A stretch of DNA of 64,000 nucleotides from Streptomyces sp. TS71-3 (GTDB taxonomy: Bacteria; Actinomycetota; Actinomycetes; Streptomycetales; Streptomycetaceae). The stretch spans positions 3,534,001 through 3,598,000 of the forward strand of contig NZ_BNEL01000001.1 in assembly GCF_018327685.1 (NCBI RefSeq), read 5' to 3'. Made by a program: the position numbers and the translations under genes. The notes below the pieces were generated by a model. That model saw only the letters and a list, made by a program, of their open reading frames with translations. It was not told the origin of the DNA and ran no database searches. This document shows, one piece after another, positions 58,691 through 64,000 of the stretch; position 1 is the first letter of the stretch, and the number at the start of each line of letters is the position of its first letter.

Positions 58691-60520
58691 CTAGTTGATC
58701 CGGACCATGGCGGCCTTCAGGACCGCCTCCAGCGCGGCCTGCACGGTCACGTTCTGGGTGCCGTTCACGGTCACCGACCCGCCGCGGACGTCCACGGTGC
58801 CGTTCTGGGTGCCGTTCACCGTCACCGTCCGGCCCCGGATGTCCACGCTGCCGGTGCCCGCGTCGAGCGTGATCCCGGTAGGCGTCAGCGACACCGAGCT
58901 GATCGTCCGCCGGCCGCCGGCGCCGAGGACGTTCAGGTCGATCCGGTCCTTCTCCGCGTCGAGCAGCACTTCGAGGCGCTTGTCGCCGCTCGCGAGCCGG
59001 ACCCCCGAGGGGCCCCCGCGCGCGTCGAGCAGCTCCAGGCGGTGACCCGAGGGGGACACCAGCGAGCGGCGGTTGAGCTTGCCGTCGGTGGCGTTCACCA
59101 GGGGCACGTCGTGCGGCGAGGGCGCGTCGACGCCGTTGTAGAGGCCGCCCAGCACGTACGGGCTGTCCAGCGAGCCCTGCTCGAAGCCGACCAGCACCTC
59201 GTCGTTGACCTCCGCGCTGAACACCCCGCCGCCCTGGGCGCCGCCCCACTGCACCGAGCGCACCCAGTCGCTGACGTAGTCCTCGGACAGCCACGGGAAC
59301 CTCAGCCGCACCGAGCCGCGCTGCGCACCGCCCGGCTCGCGCACGTCGCTGACGATGCCGATCGCGAGGCCCGGCATCCGCATCCCGCGCGGCACCGCGT
59401 TCCCGCCCGTCACCAGGCCCGACAGGGAGCGGTCCGGGGCGGCGCTCACCACCACCGTGGTCCGGTAGCCGCCGCCCGGCTCCAGCACGTGGTGGACGGC
59501 GGTGGCCGTGTAGCGGCCTGAGAACTGGGCGCCGACGTTGCCCAGCGCCACCGGCACCCCGGCCCGCAGCTTCGGATTGCCCTCCGCCACGGCCTCCACC
59601 TCCGCGAACCCGGCGCTCACCGACGCGGCCAGCGACCCGGCGGCTGCCATGGCGGCGGCCTGGGTGCGGTACGGGGTGTCGGCGACCGTCATCCGCGCGC
59701 CCGCGCCGAACCGGCTCGCCGTCGCGGGGCTGAGGCCGGGCACGGCCGTGCCGCTGCGCACCGACGGCTCCCGGGAGACCACCGCCCGCTTGGCGGTGAC
59801 GTCCCAGCCCCGCACCTCCACGCTGTCCGCACCGTCGGCCCCGGTCAGCGCGGCGCGCAGGGCGAGCAGGTTGCGGCCGTGCTCCAGCACCAGCGGGTTC
59901 TGCGTGGCCGGCGTCGAGGGCGCCGGGGCCCCCGAGGCGGGACGGGGGCGGACGAACTCCAGCTTCCCCTGGTCGTCCACCGTCAGCTGGGCGCCGCTCT
60001 CCTGCGCCAGGTACTGGAGGAACTCCCAGTCCGAGACGTTCGGCTGGGAGATCTGCTTGTGCGCCACGTCGGCCGCCTGCACCCGCCCCAGGGGCAGCCC
60101 CGCACCGGAGACGATCTTGCGCACGATCGCGGACGTGGTCATGTTCCGGAACGCCACCACCTTGCGGCCGCGCATCAGCCGGTGCGTCCTCGCCATCGCC
60201 CGCACCACCGTGAACGCGCCCGTGGTGTCGCTGTCCAGCTCCAGCGCCGTCACCTCGCCGGTGAACAGCCGCTCGCGCGCGTTGCCCTGCACGGTGACCA
60301 CGGAGATCGTCAGCTGCGTGCCGAGGGTGATGCCGGTCTCCTGGAGGAAGTCGTGTCCAGGGTCGCGGTAGGTCAGCACCGCCGCGTCGGGCAACCCCGT
60401 GCTCTCGTCCACCACGCAGCTGACGAGCTGCGTCACCCACGCGGGCGGCAGCTCGCCCGGCGCCTGAACGATCGGGTCCGCCGCGAACGAACGGCCGCCC
60501 TGCGCCTCCGGTGTCGTCAT
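58691..60520 (-). CDS. VgrG-like spike protein (Afp8-like)
   Basis: This 609-residue protein joins gp27-like and gp5-like parts. The first half includes WVTQLVSCVVDESTGLPDAA and WEFLQYLAQESGAQLTVDDQ; the OB-fold region reads RGSVRLRFPWLSEDYVSDWV and FSAEVNDEVLVGFEQGS. A C-terminal beta-helix has two near-identical repeats (TVTVNGTQNGTVDVRG and SVTVNGTQNVTV). The ATG overlaps the stop of the LysM gene. No extra enzyme domain is seen at the end. Confidence 0.9.
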   Translation of the reverse strand: MTTPEAQGGRSFAADPIVQAPGELPPAWVTQLVSCVVDESTGLPDAAVLTYRDPGHDFLQETGITLGTQLTISVVTVQGNARERLFTGEVTALELDSDTTGAFTVVRAMARTHRLMRGRKVVAFRNMTTSAIVRKIVSGAGLPLGRVQAADVAHKQISQPNVSDWEFLQYLAQESGAQLTVDDQGKLEFVRPRPASGAPAPSTPATQNPLVLEHGRNLLALRAALTGADGADSVEVRGWDVTAKRAVVSREPSVRSGTAVPGLSPATASRFGAGARMTVADTPYRTQAAAMAAAGSLAASVSAGFAEVEAVAEGNPKLRAGVPVALGNVGAQFSGRYTATAVHHVLEPGGGYRTTVVVSAAPDRSLSGLVTGGNAVPRGMRMPGLAIGIVSDVREPGGAQRGSVRLRFPWLSEDYVSDWVRSVQWGGAQGGGVFSAEVNDEVLVGFEQGSLDSPYVLGGLYNGVDAPSPHDVPLVNATDGKLNRRSLVSPSGHRLELLDARGGPSGVRLASGDKRLEVLLDAEKDRIDLNVLGAGGRRTISSVSLTPTGITLDAGTGSVDIRGRTVTVNGTQNGTVDVRGGSVTVNGTQNVTVQAALEAVLKAAMVRIN

Positions 60521-61260
60521 CGCGCGTCACCGCCCGCCGCCTCGCCCCGCGCGTCCCCGCTCCGCTCCAGACGCGGCACCACCAGCTCGGTGCCCGGGGC
60601 CAGCGCCATCGGGTCGTCGATGCCGTTGGCCTCCGCGATGGTCCGCCACGCCGTCGCGTCCCCGTACTCGCGCCACGCCAGCAGCGGCAGGTTGTCACCG
60701 GCGACCACCTGGTGGGTGCTGTGCGCCTCCCGCGCGCCCGACGTCGGGTTCTGCCCCGCCGGGTCAACGCTCGCCTCCTCGATCGACAGCGAGCAGGTGG
60801 CCCGCAGCGGTTTGCCGTCCACGTCGAACAGCGTGTACGAGACGGACAGGCTGGACAGCACCCCGTCGAACGACGTCGTCTTCGAGGTGCCCCAGTCGAA
60901 CCGCACCCAGGGGCTCGCCGGCGTCTTCCGCGCCAGGCTGCGGGCCGTCGGCACGCACGCCGTCATCAGCTGCTCCACCGCCTTCTCCACGGAGTTGTCG
61001 TGGGTGGCCGTGGCGTCCAGGAAGACCTCCAGGGACAGCGAGCGCGGCCCGCTGCCGACGAACTCGGGCAGCGCGGACTGCCCGGCCATCCGCGACGGCG
61101 TGCGGCGCCACTCGGTCGTCTTGGACAGCGACAGCTGCGCCGGGTTGAACTGCAACTGCACCCGGGCCAGGGTGCCGCCGGGCCGGGCACCCACCTTCGC
61201 GGGCGGCTCCATGATGGTCAGCTGGGCACGGGCACGGCTGGTGCGGATCGCGGGGGACAC
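60517..61260 (-). CDS. LysM-containing baseplate/tube adaptor protein (Afp7-like)
   Basis: This 247-residue protein has an N-terminal part (VQLQFNPAQLSLSKTTEWRR, FVGSGPRSLSLEVFLDATAT) typical of the CIS tube family. A C-terminal LysM-like repeat follows (HQVVAGDNLPLLAWREYGD, WRTIAEANGIDDPMALAPGT). In T4 and eCIS, such a protein sits between tube and spike. GGAGGAG precedes the GTG at 61260. Its stop overlaps the VgrG-like gene. Confidence 0.9.
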   Translation of the reverse strand: MSPAIRTSRARAQLTIMEPPAKVGARPGGTLARVQLQFNPAQLSLSKTTEWRRTPSRMAGQSALPEFVGSGPRSLSLEVFLDATATHDNSVEKAVEQLMTACVPTARSLARKTPASPWVRFDWGTSKTTSFDGVLSSLSVSYTLFDVDGKPLRATCSLSIEEASVDPAGQNPTSGAREAHSTHQVVAGDNLPLLAWREYGDATAWRTIAEANGIDDPMALAPGTELVVPRLERSGDARGEAAGGDAR

Positions 61261-61368
61261 GGTGCTCCTCCCTCCTCGGGGCGGACGGCGTCACGGATAC
61301 GGGGGCTGCGGGGCGGGGCGGTGGGCTGTGGTGGCTCTCCTCGGGTGCGGGTCGGCGGGCGGTCAGGG

Positions 61369-61794
61369 TCAGGAGGGGCGCAGCCCCTCGTGGGCGATCT
61401 CCAGGGTCTCGACGGCGGCCTCGGAGGTCGCCGGGTCGAACGACGGGCCCTGCCAGCGGACCGGCACGGCGCCCAGCACCTGCCAGCTCACGATCGGGCT
61501 CAGGTCCGGCTTGAGCGCCACGATCTCGCCGTCCTTCGGCTCCACCTTGCGCAGGATCTCGTCCAGCCACCGCGCGATCTTGGCGGTGTCCGCGGTGACC
61601 GGGCGGGTCAGGGTGATGTTGGTCCAGGTGATCCGGCCGGGCAGCTGCCACGCGAAGCCGTTGTTGCCGCCCTCCGCGTACTGCTCGATCTCCACCTCGG
61701 CACCCAGGCCCGAGCAGGTGTGGAACGCGCCGAGGTCGTTGCCGCCGATGGCCAGCTTGAAGAACACGCTGGTCGCGAAGATGCCGTCCGTCAT
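61369..61794 (-). CDS. Inner tube protein (gp19/Afp1-Afp5 family)
   Basis: This 141-residue phage tail tube protein starts TDGIFATSVFFKLAIGGNDL, followed by FHTCSGLGAEVEIEQYAEGG and WQLPGRITWTNITLTRPVTA, the usual opening of the family. It ends in VETLEIAHEGL. It forms hexameric rings of the inner tube or its adaptor at the spike. Its place next to the LysM gene suits the baseplate-proximal copy. The main tube and sheath genes should lie right of the window. Confidence 0.9.
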   Translation of the reverse strand: MTDGIFATSVFFKLAIGGNDLGAFHTCSGLGAEVEIEQYAEGGNNGFAWQLPGRITWTNITLTRPVTADTAKIARWLDEILRKVEPKDGEIVALKPDLSPIVSWQVLGAVPVRWQGPSFDPATSEAAVETLEIAHEGLRPS

Positions 61795-61877
61795 GCGTCG
61801 TTCCGTTCTCTGCTCGGCCCGTGCGGGTCGGTGGGCGGTTCACGCCGGTCCCCCGGATCGGGGTCAGCGGATCGGGG

Positions 61878-64000
<2,123 letters not shown>

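Overview
This is a stretch of a high-GC actinobacterial chromosome, almost certainly Streptomyces. The signs are very GC-rich third codon positions, frequent GTG starts, many four-base ATGA/GTGA gene overlaps, a twin-arginine-exported phospholipase C-type enzyme, a DesK/DesR-like two-component pair, the myo-inositol (iol) gene set, and a Streptomyces-type contractile injection system. I saw no tRNA, rRNA, CRISPR array or prophage. Mobile DNA is limited to one IS200/IS605-type TnpB element beside a truncated TnpA.

Layout, left to right. 1-617: the start of a MarR-type regulator, cut by the window edge, with two palindromic operators upstream. 1143-4612: an exported phosphoesterase and a KdpD/KdpE-like two-component pair. 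4679-9078: a LacI regulator facing a three-gene sugar operon (Gfo/Idh oxidoreductase, DUF993 protein, TIM-barrel isomerase/epimerase), with a 12-bp triple repeat between them. 9141-15440: a coupled regulator-acetyltransferase pair, an anti-sigma-like ATPase with a 67-residue partner, a membrane acyltransferase, an alpha/beta hydrolase and ribokinase. 15529-18789: a membrane-anchored, repeat-rich protein ending in a Scabin-like ADP-ribosyltransferase domain, followed by a candidate immunity gene. 19191-24228: an MBL-fold hydrolase with an altered metal motif, RecD2 helicase and citrate synthase. 24229-29191: a repeat-rich gap, the copper genes copA and copZ under a CsoR-type operator, an acetyltransferase and a small DNA-binding protein. 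29793-37681: the inositol genes, iolE-like divergent from iolC, a Cgl0159-family gene, iolB, iolD and iolA/mmsA. 38102-42863: a two-blade lectin-like protein whose start codon lies in a long inverted repeat, then a hydrolase-ABC ATPase fusion and its permease. 42945-48086: an SCP2 protein, a methyltransferase, a CPYC flavoprotein, an XRE-cupin regulator and an acyl-CoA ligase; the SCP2 and ligase genes share an operator type. 48107-49562: the TnpB element. 49617-53836: a phosphopantetheinyl transferase and a DesKR-like system with two small membrane proteins. 53946-64000: the baseplate end of a contractile injection system.

Three regions deserve most attention. The injection system reads right to left: a VQR-repeat protein, tube protein, LysM adaptor, VgrG-like spike, PAAR tip, gp25, J and I baseplate proteins, then a zinc-ribbon/transmembrane/discoidin protein that resembles CisA, described as the membrane link for cytoplasmic injection systems in Streptomyces. 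The ADP-ribosyltransferase gene and its downstream neighbour look like an uncharacterised toxin-immunity pair on a cell-surface stalk. The DUF993 sugar operon looks like a dedicated catabolic pathway for an unknown glycoside or polyol. Across the window, at least seven genes have a -10-like hexamer 6-7 nt before the start codon and mostly no ribosome binding site, so leaderless mRNAs are likely common here.
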